DNA of 6,913 bases. Source: Firmicutes bacterium UBA5010. GTDB lineage: Bacteria; Bacillota; Clostridia; Tissierellales; Sedimentibacteraceae. The notes beneath the pieces were generated by a model, which was not told the origin of the DNA, did not search any database, and was given only the letters and a program-made list of their open reading frames with translations. Below, in pieces: positions 6,224-6,913 of the stretch (the stretch's first letter is position 1; each line of letters starts with the position of its first letter). A program made the translations under genes and the position numbers. The stretch spans positions 47,038 through 53,950 of the forward strand of contig DGYI01000025.1 in assembly GCA_002396645.1 (NCBI GenBank). Direction: 5' to 3'.

Positions 6224-6406
6224 ATGACAGAGGTTAAGGTAAGAGAGAACGAATCGCTTGATAACGCTCTTAGAAGATTTAAGAGACAGTGTGCGCTTAC
6301 AGGAGTAATGTCTGAAGTAAGAAAAAGAGAGCATTACGAGAAGCCAAGCGTAAAACGTAAGAAAAAAGCTGAAGCGGCAAGAAGAAAAAAGAAAAAAATA
6401 AGATAA
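6224..6406 (+). CDS. rpsU: 30S ribosomal protein S21
   Basis: A small basic protein of the 30S subunit, near the 3' end of 16S rRNA, that assists translation initiation. It has 60 residues, in the usual Gram-positive range. The hallmark N-terminal part reads TEVKVRENESLDNALRRFKR, followed by REHYEKPSVKRKKK and a Lys/Arg-rich tail that contacts rRNA. The ATG at 6224 is chosen because it is preceded at 9 nt by GGAGG (6210-6214) and gives the conserved S21 beginning. An in-frame TTG at 6179 would add 15 unrelated residues and lies upstream of the ribosome binding site. yqeY follows after 19 bp, so the two are almost certainly cotranscribed. Confidence 0.96.
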   Translation: MTEVKVRENESLDNALRRFKRQCALTGVMSEVRKREHYEKPSVKRKKKAEAARRKKKKIR

Positions 6407-6425
6407 GAGAATAAGAGGTGAAAGT

Positions 6426-6869
6426 ATGCCTTTGAAAGAGACCTTGGCTGAAGATTTGAAAGAATCGATGAAGTCTAAGGACAAAGTCAAAAAAAATGTT
6501 ATAACTATGGTTAGAGCTGCAATTAAGCAACGTGAAGTTGATGAAAGAATAGAGCTAAGTGATGCTGAGATTATAGATATTATGGCTAAACAGGTTAAAC
6601 AGAAGAAAGACAGTATAGAAGAATTTCAAAAAGGCAATAGGCTAGATCTTGTTGATCTCACAAATGAGGAGATTAAAATTCTTTTAAATTATTTACCGCC
6701 TCAACTGTCTGAGGAAGAGCTTGAGCAGATTGTAAAAGATGCTATTGAAGAAACACAGGCTCAGACTAAAAAAGACCTTGGCAAACTTATGGCAGTAATC
6801 ATGCCAAAAGTAAAAGGTAAGGCTGACGGTAAGCAAATAAATCAGATCGTGGCTAGATACTTACAATAA
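6426..6869 (+). CDS. yqeY: GatB/YqeY domain protein
   Basis: A 147-residue cytosolic protein of the YqeY family, which usually has about 148 residues. The family is related to the C-terminal tail of GatB, the subunit of the tRNA-dependent amidotransferase. Its own function is not established, though a tRNA-related role is often assumed. The helical N-terminal half carries the typical LKESMKSKD and VITMVRAAIKQREVD stretches (11-39). The middle has KQKKDSIEEFQKGNRLDL (58-75) and a YLPPQLSEEEL segment (89-99). The C-terminal part ends with KDLGKLMAVIMPKVKGKADG (116-135) and a short final helix. AGAGGTGA (6414-6421) precedes the ATG. rpsU followed by yqeY is a conserved arrangement in Firmicutes. 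A terminator begins 3 bp after the stop codon, making this the last gene of the unit. Confidence 0.95.
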   Translation: MPLKETLAEDLKESMKSKDKVKKNVITMVRAAIKQREVDERIELSDAEIIDIMAKQVKQKKDSIEEFQKGNRLDLVDLTNEEIKILLNYLPPQLSEEELEQIVKDAIEETQAQTKKDLGKLMAVIMPKVKGKADGKQINQIVARYLQ

Positions 6870-6871
6870 CT

Positions 6872-6897
6872 AAAAACCCTGAAACCAGGGTTTTTTT
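6872..6897 (+). terminator. terminator of the mtaB-HIT-rpsU-yqeY unit
   Basis: A 10-bp stem pairs AAAAACCCTG (6872-6881) with CAGGGTTTTT (6886-6895) around an AAAC loop. The T run extends through 6897. This is a textbook intrinsic terminator directly after yqeY. Confidence 0.95.
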
Positions 6898-6913
6898 ATT
6901 TATCTAATATCAG

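Noticed and set aside
6167..6530. Two - strand open frames over rpsU and the beginning of yqeY
   Set aside because: Their Phe/Leu/Ser-rich translations are the antisense of Lys/Arg/Glu-rich S21 and YqeY coding sequence.

Overview
The window looks like ordinary chromosome from a low-GC, AT-rich Firmicute, probably an anaerobic clostridium-type organism. This rests on a canonical T-box leader, strong AGGAGG-type ribosome binding sites, TTGNNN-17-TATAAT promoters and the conserved mtaB / HIT / rpsU / yqeY gene order. All supported genes are on the + strand, and most serve translation or protein turnover. No mobile element, CRISPR array, rRNA or tRNA gene was found.

Layout. (1) Positions 1-198 hold the C-terminal end of a membrane protein I do not recognise. 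(2) Positions 199-604 carry a 19-bp tandem duplication, a promoter and a complete T-box leader whose specifier codon is AAC (Asn). It controls asnS (605-1993), which ends at a strong hairpin terminator (2016-2060). (3) Positions 2061-2417 hold no intact gene, but contain an AT-only palindrome, a start-less ORF remnant (2107-2244) and a good promoter for the next gene. (4) A three-domain aminopeptidase P gene (2418-4199) stands alone between its own promoter and a hairpin terminator. (5) A promoter and a short, hairpin-rich leader (about 4356-4440) precede mtaB (4451-5743), a HinT-like HIT protein (5775-6113), rpsU (6224-6406) and yqeY (6426-6869). A very clear terminator (6872-6897) closes this group, and a second promoter at 6124-6152 lies before rpsU.

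How the genes work together. AsnRS charges tRNA-Asn, and the T-box makes its expression respond to uncharged tRNA-Asn. MtaB modifies t6A37 in ANN-decoding tRNAs, S21 belongs to the 30S subunit, and YqeY is related to the tail of the GatB amidotransferase subunit. PepP removes N-terminal residues that precede proline. In Bacillus, mtaB, rpsU and yqeY lie downstream of dnaK-dnaJ-prmA-rsmE; here that chaperone/methyltransferase block is absent and an aminopeptidase gene precedes mtaB.

I see no clearly new biological system. The points most worth a second look are the hairpin-rich mtaB leader with a possible Shine-Dalgarno-masking pairing, the palindrome over the mtaB -10 box, the T-box discriminator-pairing base, and a Gly-to-Cys change in the nucleotide-binding loop of the HIT protein.
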